Source: Allacma fusca
Lineage: Eukaryota > Arthropoda > Collembola > Symphypleona > Sminthuridae
Assembly: GCA_947179485.1 (NCBI GenBank)
Contig: OX359248.1
Span: 32,249,378-32,313,377, forward strand
Direction: 5' to 3'
Length of the DNA stretch: 64,000 bases
Shown here: positions 1 through 11,417 of the stretch, in pieces
Layout of the letters: each line of letters begins with the position of its first letter
How positions within the stretch are numbered: position 1 is the first letter of the stretch
Notes under the pieces: model-generated
Told to the model about the DNA's origin: nothing
Databases searched by the model: none
The model's input: only the letters and a program-made list of their open reading frames with translations
Position numbers and translations under genes: made by a program

Positions 1-1735
1 GTAGCTTCGTAAATATACCTTTCAAATAATCATATACTGTAAATAGGGGTTTTGTCATGTCTACACAGCTTGTACTAACAACTGTATATGTAATTACCTC
101 TGCATACATATGCATTGCGATTCCTCAGTTGCTTTCCCCCGGATAATTTGTGTTAATAACATTACGATTTTATGCACTACTTTTCTCGCAAGAGTATTTA
201 CTTATGTATGTGTTCTTTAGAATCCTATTTAGTGATTCTAAGAATTTATAATCTAATAATTAAGGGTTGTAATTTGGGTTGAACTACATTTGGAAAGTAG
301 AAATAAGAAGATAGCAATAAAGTGAAGCAGTGATTTGGCTCTTCGAGTTATTTGAAGGGAACTAAAGTAGGAATAATTTACAGTGTTTGGATTATACACA
401 TATAGGAGTAAAAGCTTAAAAATAAAAAATACTTTGTAAAATAGATACTATTTCCAAGTGAAATACCTCCTATTTTACTATAATGGCTATTGGGTAAGAA
501 TTTCATAGGAATTGAGGAGTAAGTATGCATACAGTATGGGCAGGAATAGGAAAGTAAGTTATGCATTTTGGCGAAAATACAACTTGAGCTTGTTGTCAAT
601 TGAATGGAGGCTGACAATGGAAGGAGTACTAATAAATTAAGTAAGTGGAAATACCTTTTCTTTTGTTGGAGCCTCAAGTGTTGTCCTTACATTAGTGTCG
701 AGGGAAATGGATGAATCTACTTGGGCTTCTGTAGGTTCACACTCTGTAGGCCCGGACTGGTCCTCGTGATGCTGAAATCCTAGGAAGTAACCAGACTCTG
801 ACTCCCTGCACATTCCACACAGGCTCATTAATCTTCTCCCTTAATTAATGGAATTACACACATAAGAGTAGTTTTCTTCTTGTTCCGTATCCCTCCACAC
901 ATGAGGGTACATATGGGTATTTTCAATATGGAAGAGTTTATCCGGAGATTGGTACGGACAGGGACATTCCAAAAGGAGTAGTTGTAGTGGTCCCGGTGTT
1001 GCTCCCGTCTGAGTCTACTTTATTCCCCAGTATTTATGAATAGGTATAAATAAGTTGACAGAGGGAAATTGCAAAATATTCTACTTCCCAGAATTCCTTG
1101 GACGGAGATCCGAGGGAATAGAGTAAATGTTATTGCAATAGTTCTGAATTATTCAGATTTTCAGGTTTCAGTTCGGAGCCAAGCCAGCCTCGAACACTTA
1201 CTTTATATGGTGCAATAGGAGGCATATTACCGCTACTGTAGTTACAACACAAGTCACTACAGCTTCAAAAGACTCATACTTGAAATTCCGGTCTGCTTTT
1301 GTAAATTAAAGAAAAAGGATTTGAATGGGACTGGGAGGTTGAAGTGTGCGTAGGAGCGTATGAACGTCATTGAACACGTTGATGGCACTGAGATTTTGTC
1401 TTTAATGCCGTTCAGGTTCTGATAAATAGAATGGGAAAAAAATACACTGGAAAGATTAGCTTGTTCAGGAGAAAGAAGTTGTAAATAAAGAGGAGTATCT
1501 ATAGTGAACTTCAATTTTGTTTTTATTACGAGGGAAGCTCTATCTTCTCATATATTCTGAGGGTTAATGTGTTTTTAAAGAAGGGTGGATATAGGGCAGA
1601 GATCGTCCAAGACCTTGTACCTCATATGTTTAAATAATATCAAAGCTATGGGGGAAAGTAAAACATTCCAAATGGTTAGCATGACATTGTGAATGTGTGT
1701 TCGGGCAATGAAAAAGTATTTGAAGGGAATTTTTC

Positions 1736-1770
<35 letters not shown>

Positions 1771-3708
1771 CCTTCCTTTCCCCTATACAAGTTATTAGCT
1801 TCCGTAGACTCCGACTGAGCATCTCAGATGACCCAGTACTTCTTGAAGCTACAGCTAACAATTTACATCTATGGGGCTCCCCATTTATTCCAAGATTTAT
1901 GACTGGCTCCAACCCAATACTCACCACCCTGTTCTTTTAATTGCGTGTAAAACTGTGAATTATTTTAATGGCTCCCTTCTCCTCTTCTTCCCCCATCATT
2001 AATTCCAAGTATGGGATTTTTAATTGGAAGGTGTTACAGAAAAGAACCTCCTTAGTCATTACAGTCATTCCGTATAGGAATCTACCCTCCATTCAATAGT
2101 GCTGGGCTTTTTGTGTGGCGTGAGATCCCCAAACACAGGCCATACATATATCCCTGCCTTATACCTATGTACACCTACTCATATGTTCCACTTGGTAGGA
2201 CAAACTGTCCCAAGAGATTCCCTCCAACTATTGAGCAAAGCCAAGACTGAGGTAAAGGTACATGTAGGAAGTGGAGTGAAAGAAGTGAAAGTTGTTTCAC
2301 TGAAAGGGATCATCATTGAATAAGAACCGTATTGCACTTGTGAGTCCCATCCTTTCCCAGACACTTTCCTCAGCGTAGGGGGACTGTGAATTGGAATTTT
2401 TGGGGGGAAGAGAGACAGTCAGAGTCAGATACATGATCTATAGTGAAGTACTAAGGGAGAGAATGTCCCCAGCTTAAGTCATTATTTAACTACAATGAAT
2501 AATGCATACTCTGAAGTCGGAATTGTTATAATAAGAATTGAGGGTATCATAACGATCTGGAATTAACATCGGAATTCCGGAAAATGGTCATAGCCATCAA
2601 TTTTATGAAGGTTGTAAAAAAAGGGGTTGTGTTTATGTTAGTGCATACAATACAATACATACGTACATTGTAGTAGATCAAGAATAAAATAGTACCCAAA
2701 TGTTCGAGGGGAGGAAGAAAGTAAGAATAAAACAAATGTCCTTTCATGCTTCTCCCCAGTAACCATACATAGGAACGTATGAAGGTTAGTGTGAGGTTAC
2801 GTGACTGGGCCTGGCTTCCCTTCGTACATAAATACTTTTGGGACATTATTTCTCTGATCTTTGTCGTTGCTGGAGTCGTAACCGTTGAAGACGGAATATA
2901 TGTATGTACGTGGGATGTATGGATATACTGTACATACGGAATGTATTAGAAACTGTCATAAGAAAAAATACAAGATGTAGACTATATCTATGCATGCTCT
3001 GTGCCCTGTGTAGTGTTCAAAAGAACATCAACATACACAGGCATAACTCTGGACTCAACTGTACGGGTACAGTGGGAGTCCTGCAATATTTTTTCCTCAC
3101 TGAGGAAGTGTCTCCCCTACGGAAAGGTAAGATTGGGCTTATGCAATGGTGTAGTTACATGTGTAACTTGCATAACTGCATCAGGAAAATGCATGATAAC
3201 GCCATCAAATCTGAATCATGTACAAATATACCAGTTACACCGAGGAAGGCCCAGCTCCGAGCCATGCTTCCTGTAGAACTTGCTTGTGCAACTATGTATC
3301 TACTATTTGCCAAAAAAAAAACTTATGATTTGCAAGAGTAGGTATCTCAACCGAGTGACACAGAGTAGTGGAATCCTCTTGTAAAATGTGACATTCCAGG
3401 TTTGAGCTGGAGGAAAGCAGAGGGATAGTTGGGAGTTATGTCATTGTGTGTGGGGAAAGCTCGTATATTTTGAAATACACGACTGATATAATTTCCGCTG
3501 TGTAGACTCAAAGCTATTATGTATGTCGGGAGGATACCATATCCATAAATACAGAGAGTGTGTAAGAGCTGCGAAATGAAATGGTTACCCGTTGTGCCGC
3601 TCCTGTTGGGACTGGAGATGTACCCAGGCTCGGGCTCCTCCATTGTTTTGGTTACTTATGCGTTGGGAAATAATACTATATGGACATTTCTTGTTTGAAC
3701 GTTTACAG
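1..3708. other. Upstream intron/flank of Dscam, no supported exon
   Basis: The first recognisable Dscam exon begins at 3709 in the middle of the protein, so this stretch should be intron. I looked for the second half of Ig6 and for duplicate copies of the Ig7 exon and found neither. It holds a CT microsatellite near 1737-1770 and several TACATA-type words. One minus-strand open stretch at 637-828 has coding-like composition and is treated as a finding. Confidence 0.55.
1736..1771. repeat. (CT)n microsatellite
   Basis: A nearly uninterrupted CT run with one TTT interruption. It creates artefactual Ser/Leu or Arg/Glu open frames on both strands. Confidence 0.95.
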
Positions 3709-3817
3709 AACCTCCGGAAATTGCGCCATTCCAGTTCCCTAGTAATCTGCGGGAAGGGATGCGGGCACAGGTGTCCTGCAGCATAATCTCAGGAGACTTG
3801 CCCATCATCATCACATG
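3709..3817 (+). CDS. Dscam: Dscam exon: Ig7 first half
   Basis: It starts after a tttacag acceptor and ends in TG before gtatga (phase 2). The translation begins [18 protein letters not shown] and continues with the first Ig cysteine (AQVSC) and GDLPIIITW, the standard Dscam Ig7 opening. The split Trp codon is completed by the next exon. Confidence 0.93.
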
Positions 3818-6800
3818 GTATGACTTTAGTCTTTTATTATGTTTCCACCTACTACTCATACTTTCTTCCTTCAACTCTACAACTTCTACTGTACTCCTAT
3901 TATTACGTGTGTGTGTGTCTGTGTGTGTGTGTTGTGATGAGAGAGAACCCATACAGAGTCAATGTTCTGGTGTGTATTTAGTAGTCTCAAGTTCTCAGCT
4001 GTATTAGATTCCACATCCCTGTGTATGTATGTACCTCCGACTTGAGCAGACACTCCAACCCGCTAAGTCTGTCAGCATTTAGTACATACTTTATGTAAAT
4101 GGTTTAACATGGCCTACTTTTGGGGCAAGTACCGGAACTTTGAATAGTGTTTTAGTTCAAGGGAGGTAAAGCGATCTGGGAAGATTTCCGCGACAAAATA
4201 CTCAAATTTATCTAGATTATAGACAGTGGGGTGGTGGTTTAGCTTTGTGTGCTCCTGTCTACTCCTCCACACTCTCCACTACACGGAAATTGATTAAGTA
4301 CCCTTTATATGGAGTTACAACACTTGAGGAGAGGAGCTTTAGGTGTTATAATAATATTTATAAGCCAAGCTCTGTTTCAGATTTGTTTGTCTTTCAGTCT
4401 TTTATCTCCCGATGGGAAGTGTGGGCACTTTGTGGCCCTCTATGTGATATACAATGTAAGTATTGTGAGGAGTCTTCCTCCACCACAGACAATGCCCAGT
4501 AATAATTATGCATAGTTTTTGATTTAGCCTGGATCCTTTTAAGTGCAGATATCTCGACAATGGAATCCAGGGATGCTATTTGGGACACTGGAAGGACTTA
4601 TTATTGGAAGGCTGTATAACTCAATTTCCTCCAAACATTCTCTCGTCCAGCTCTGGCTGAGTGATGTATTAATAACAGTAAAGTTATAAATAGGGAATAC
4701 AAGTTACAATTCCAGAGAGCAGGCCGACACACATTGCCGGCTGGAATCAACGGGCCCATGTAGTATGAAGAGAGTCTACTAATGTGTGGATTTTCTGATG
4801 ATGCTTCATTCTAAAGGCGGAGACCGTTGACGAGATTGTCAACAACAGGCTGGGCATAGATATTGGGGTTGTTGTTGATGATGGACAAATTTCCCTGGAA
4901 CATGTGGATAAAGGACGGGAGTTGGGGGGGGGAGGATAGTTTGTACACTTTGTACATGCTATGTTTCTATCTGTCTAAGTAAGTGTGGGAAAGCTTGGAG
5001 AAAGTGGGATGAGGATAATATATGCTCGTACTTTCTATTAGTTTTGAAAAGGTGGAAACTACACTCTGGTGATAACGGTTGGATTTACTATGCCGACAGC
5101 ATGACCCAAAACAGACGGTGACTCTGTGTTGTGTGAGTGTGGAGAGATATAGAGGAGTCAGAATTGAGGAGGAACCTATTTGAAATGTGTGAAGTAGCCA
5201 GACAATGATGATATGAGAATGAACCCTATAGCTATTAAGTAGGTGGCTTTATGGGCTGGGTACGGTTAGAGATTTGATTAAACCCGAAGAAATTCGACTC
5301 CCTTGAGGGAAAAAGTATGGGATGGAGTTAGTTAGTGCCTTATGTGTGTGTATGTATCTATATGTAATATGCACTTATATTTACAGAGTATAGTAGTATG
5401 TGTGTATAGATATATCTATGTATATACTTAGGTAATATCACCAGTATTTGCAATCATGCATGGGAGTCCATGAATGTGGCACTTTTCTTCCAGGTACAAA
5501 GACCACCAAATGATTCAATCGGGAGACATTCAAACTATTCAGCAGCAACATGAATTTGCAAGTAATCTTCTTTTCACCAACATCACCGCCGAACACAATG
5601 GCCTGTATACTTGCTTAGCCATGAATGATGCGGCAGCAACCAATTATACCGCCCGGCTTGTCGTCAAAGGTAATTTGCCCATTTACTACAATTCTATTTG
5701 GGATGAGTTAGGTTTTTGTACTCACTCCTTTCGGAAACAATGGCGTGGGTGCTGGAACTTCCCCGTACATATTTGGGGGGTATGATGTTCAAATGGGCTT
5801 TGCCCATTGCAATATTTTAGATAGGTGTACACATTTATTCTCTTGGTAAGTACATATATCTAGATATATGTACAAATACATAGTACTGGAAACCCCGAAT
5901 TAACCTTGGTCGTCCAACATGACAGGGCTTTTTAGAAATGTACTCATTAAATGAAGGAAAACTGTAAGAAGAATTTCCTAGAAAGGATTTTTAATGCCAG
6001 GGACCTATTTCTCTATTTTGAGTCAGGGTTCTTAAATAACAGTGAGGGAGTGGGATGTACACTAGTTGGACCTGTGGTATGTGAAAGCACTTAACTGCTC
6101 ACAATGGTAATGAATTATTTTATTACGTGCCGTTTATACTTTATGGGAGCCAGCCTACATGTTACATAGCTGTGCTAATTTTAAGTAGCCGGGAGCTTCA
6201 CATGCTTGGATTAATGTCTACAATCCTCGCACTGTACTTCTAGCTATTTATTAGCAAGTGTAATTTGTTTGGGTACTTGGACCCACAGTGTACATGGTGA
6301 GGACAACTACGGGTTACCGCTGTAATGCTAGCCCACTGTTGTAATATTCAGGCTTTATTACCCTACAACTAAATGCCACATTCGTCTGTGGCGAGTCCCC
6401 GTGAGCGGAATTACAAATAGAATTCTATCATTCCTCACTTGTAATAAATGGAAGTATGGGAATTTAATGAGTCTTTGTAGCTTTGATACTGATTTCTTAC
6501 TTTCCTTTATATGGGGGTGTGTGCCGAGAGTTGTACAGTCTCCTCATGTGAAAGGTGGATTCTTTCAATGGCAATGAAACCTCAATTCATACTTTAGATT
6601 AATGTCAGCACCAATGAAGTGAAAACTAATTGCTTTGTTATCTTTACGGGTCGTTAGTTTCAACGGCCATTTTTTGGTGCAATCTTTTCCCTTGTGTTTT
6701 TTTTCCTCGGCACTAAAAGTAATTATTTCAAATTCTTTTATTTTTAGGTAGAGTTTCGTTATAAAAGTCTAGGAGGAAAATTGCACTTAATTTCCAAGTA

Positions 6801-8390
6801 CTGTTATCGTTAGTAGCAATTAAAATCATTAAGGTCCTCATAGTTTTTTTTTGCAACTATATAAAATATAATTATAATAAAATTATATACATCAATATAC
6901 GTAATTACTTACATTTCAAATATCTACTTGACCGCAGACCTGTTAGAACACCGTAGTTCCTAATTAAGTGTCGACTCTTTCTTGACTCTGGAGATCGCAT
7001 TAAAAAAGTCATATTTGTCATTCTGTAGAATTGACTAATAACTCTCGCTCATTCCACAAAGTGCAACGAAATGTTAAAATGCGACAGTTATGAATTTGTA
7101 GCGGGAAACGTGATTTGGAATGAAGGACGTCGACAGGAAAATATAGACTTATCTAAGCATGCATTCTGACTTAACTTTCTCACTCTCTGACCTCCGAGAC
7201 GCCGCTAAAAATCTGAGATAATATCATTAACTTTCATACACCTTGACTCAAGTAATAATTATCGTGAAGGTTATAGTAGACCGATTCCATAGAATTTTTC
7301 TTTTACATAGACCGTATAAATCATTCGTATTTTAAATCCAAATAATTACTTCCATGAGCCTTAGATATAGTAATCCAGAGGCATTTATTTTATCTGGGAT
7401 TTTTCTCCAGATTTTTATGTTCAGGGAAGGAAAAAAGGTGGAAGAAATCGCCTCCTAATGTTTTCTAAATCATTTAATCACAACTCGAAAAAAAAAGCAA
7501 TTCAAAAGAAAGTTTCGTCTCAAAGGGAGAAACAGTCTTTTTGTACAAGGAAGCCCGCCTGGAACTTATGCAGTTCCAGATTGGGGAGAATGTTCCCATT
7601 TATAACGCTCACATATCTTTATAGGGAGTAAAGTACAAAGTAATTTTGAATTACAAAAGTTAACGATGCCGTAAAATTTTTTATTTCTTCATAATTGAAC
7701 ATTGTGTGCGTAGTTTTAGATATTTTTTCCTTTTATGGCGGAGGGTATGTATACCTCATGAATTATAAACAGTAAATTATTATCTTGTGTGCATATAAAA
7801 GTAAATATATTTAGGTTGCGTGTAAAAATCTTGGTTTTCCCTCGGTCATTTCCTCCCTTTTTTCTTGCGGGCCCCAGGAAATTTCAGGATAGGAGTACAA
7901 GATATATAGTTTCTTTCGTGTGGGAACAACCAACTCCTGGGCACTCGGTGGGATTGACGTATGGATTTGTATTTTGTATAAATAGGCATAAATGAAGGTA
8001 TTTTAAATTACTTGAGGAGGAGGTAAATTAGAAGACATTTTTAATCCTTCGAATTTCCCTTTACCTGCCATTTGTGAGCATTTCCTTTAATTTAATGGAT
8101 GGTGTATATAAAAATACGATTTGTAGTCAGAGCGTAATGTTGAAGTATGCAAGGGGAATTTTTGTGAAGATACTTTCCCACACTTATGTTCTGTTATTGT
8201 TTGTGCACAGTGGAGCCAACCTGGACTCGAGAGCCTCATGACCTGAATATACGGAAAGGAGTAAGCTCCTACATGGCGTGTCAAGCTTCTGGCTATCCTG
8301 AGCCCACAGTTGCATGGATGAAAGCCACAGGTAATACTGTTGCAAAGAATATTGCCCTAAAGTGGGTTCATATTTCTTACTTTTTTTCTT

Positions 8391-8450
<60 letters not shown>

Positions 8451-11325
8451 TTCTCCTTCTTTGCCTTCCCTTTTAAGTTTATTTACTTTGTTTTTTAATC
8501 TTCCCGGAATTAGAGTTACCTTTGCATTCATAAGCGTACACTCTGGGAGGTATGTTATGATTCCGAAGTGTAACGGTGCATAAGACCTGGGAGTATGTAC
8601 TCAGGAAAAATAGAGTGACATTTGCAGTAATTAAATTACATTTGTAACTCCGGCTGACTATTTGAATTTGCGGAGCTTTCCCAGGATTCTTTGCATAGCT
8701 GAATGAGTACAAACTCACATGTTTAATTTACTAGTACTTTTGTACCCGTCATTTTGTTTATGAACCCGTACACTTCATATTTAATGCAGCTGACGCAAAC
8801 TCACTTGTTCCAGTTAAAGGATTTTAGAATGGTTAGAACCATTTTTTATATACCCCCGTTACAGTTTTTTTTTGTAGTCCAAAAAGGTGACTTTAGCATG
8901 CAACAAAGTGATGTTCATTTATAATCCGGAGAAAGGCTAGTGGGACGGAATGTACTCATTTTTTCTAATAGTTCTCCTGCCCTCTCTCAGCTCCCCGTAA
9001 AAAAATCAAGTGTGCATGAATTTGGTAGTATTTTATGTATATCTATATATATGTACATAGATGTATCCACCTATATTTATACATACCTTTTGTGTTGGAG
9101 GATTTCGGGAAGGCCTTCCATGTGTACATTATGTGAAAACTTTCACAAGGACATGAAGAGTATACGAAGACTGTATAATGCATATTTAAAAGCTATTTTG
9201 CAAGTGACGGGGTGACGGGTACCGTGAATGGGATACTTTTTAATTCTATGCCTGTGGCCTACAAGTATAAGTTTGACTGCATAAAATCTACATTTGTTCT
9301 CTAGTTTTGGAGTTTTTCAAGGGACGGAGTACATGATACCAGGTAGGAAATTTCGGTGACCAATGCCATCAAGTCATGTAGAATGACGATAGATGAGAAG
9401 AGGAGGATTTATGTTAGTAGGAACTTCCCGAGGAGGGAACATAAAGAGCAATTGAGTGAATTCCCATCTGTGTGTCGGAACTGGATAATCATTCATCACT
9501 CTTTCTTCTCTTGGCTCATTCATTATTCAAAGTGGGATGGAATCGAAATCGAAACTAGAAACTAGTCAAACTCTTAGGACATAATGCTACGAACACTCAC
9601 TTTCCTACCGTAACATATTCATTCAGGAGCATTCAGCATTGCAGATGTACCCCGGCATAGAATCTACATATGGGGATAGCAATCCCAGTATGTGTAATAA
9701 TTGTAGAGATATCTACATAATAGTTGTGGAAGAAGATACACTGCTACAAATCCAGTCAAGTGGTAAGGAGAAAATGTACATGATGAGTACTGCTTTATCT
9801 ATATTTTCCGTGTATATATGCATAGACGTAGTTACTAGGAAATGGGAGAGAAAATACATTAGAGTCGGGGCTGAAATCTGAAGAACACTACAACCAGGGT
9901 AGTATTATTGCTTCAGACGGTATTGTTTATAGGGAACATACCCATGTGTGTATATCTGTGGGTAGTTATCTGTAGATGAGAAAACGAATCAAGTTTTGCA
10001 ACGAGCAATCTTGTTCGGAATATATGGAGTTGGAAAGATTTGAGAGAATTTACGAGAAACCTTACTCCAGAAGAGACGTGAACACAACCTCAAAAAGAGA
10101 TGAATAGACCGGTAAATGTAAAATACAATCTGGGCCAGACTTACTGTTGATATGAAAATACGTAATGTGGTATGATAGCTACATTATTACCTTTGCTCAC
10201 TACTCACTTGTTTACTTTCGGATTTTCTCCTCTCTCTCTCTCTCGGAGTACCCTGCTGTCTGTGACAACTGGCAACCTACCCGGAATGGGCTAGCTCTCT
10301 GACTGTATCCATAGCTCCTACATATGTATATTTGATGTATATATTGGGATCCGGTTTGGGTCCCATCCACAGACGTGAGGACAGGAGTAGGCCAGAGTCA
10401 TCCCCGACAATAAATACATATTCTCGCAAATGCATGTTGATATTGCAGTATATGTTGGATCTCCACCCGCTCGACTGTCTCCACCTTTTTCTCATGCAAA
10501 ATGATGAGATACTTTCACCATGCCAACTAATTTTGCAAGGGAGATGGTTCCCGTGGACTTGTATTTGCATCGTGGTTTTCCCTGCTTCCCCCTCTGATGT
10601 GGTAGACTTCGGAATTAGGCGGATGTTCACTTGTGGGTTTTACTTCCATACATAATTTCTCCTGTCACTTTACTCCTGAAGACAATAAATGTGACAGGGC
10701 TAGAACCAAAAGTACGACATACTTTCTCTGTTTGTGTCGGTTATCAGACTCTGTGTAAGTTGGGTGTTGATGAAGTCTCGGGATTTATGCAATGCATGTG
10801 AGACTCCTCGACGGAGATGGATCAGTATTTACATGGAAATAGGAAAAACAGGAAGATTCTCCATTGCCCCTGGTATTGATTCTACGATGATGATTTTTTA
10901 TTGTAAGTGGATATGACAAAATCAGAAAATACTCGGTTGCAATTTGAGGAGCGACTGTACCTATAGATATATCTTTTATGTGTATGTATCTACTTATATT
11001 TATTTATGAAGACAAACTTCTTATAGGATTTTGTTACAGGGACGGAAGCTTTAAGAGGATTGTAATGGGAATTTCAAATACGGGAATTATTGATCGAAGA
11101 AATGGGAAAAAATAATTTGTGTTTTTGTACTTGGAGTGAGCAGAGTTGTTACAGTATAATTTTCTGTGAAGGGAAATATGAGTGGAATATTATAATACGG
11201 AGTATTGTCACCTCCAGCCAAGGAAAATACACTGCTGGTAGATGAAGTGTATTGAGTTGCTGCCTGCATTTTATACGCTACAGGAAATTCCCTTGCCCTG
11301 TCGTATTTTAGACTGAGAGTGCATG

Positions 11326-11417
<92 letters not shown>

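Noticed and set aside
2904..3341. 145-codon plus-strand open frame
   Set aside because: Overlaps another long frame on the same strand, shows no recognisable domain, and lies where Dscam intron is expected.
8184..8583. Glu/Arg- and Ser/Leu-rich open frames around the CT run
   Set aside because: Direct translations of the microsatellite; the real coding content here is only the Dscam Ig8 exon at 8211-8330.
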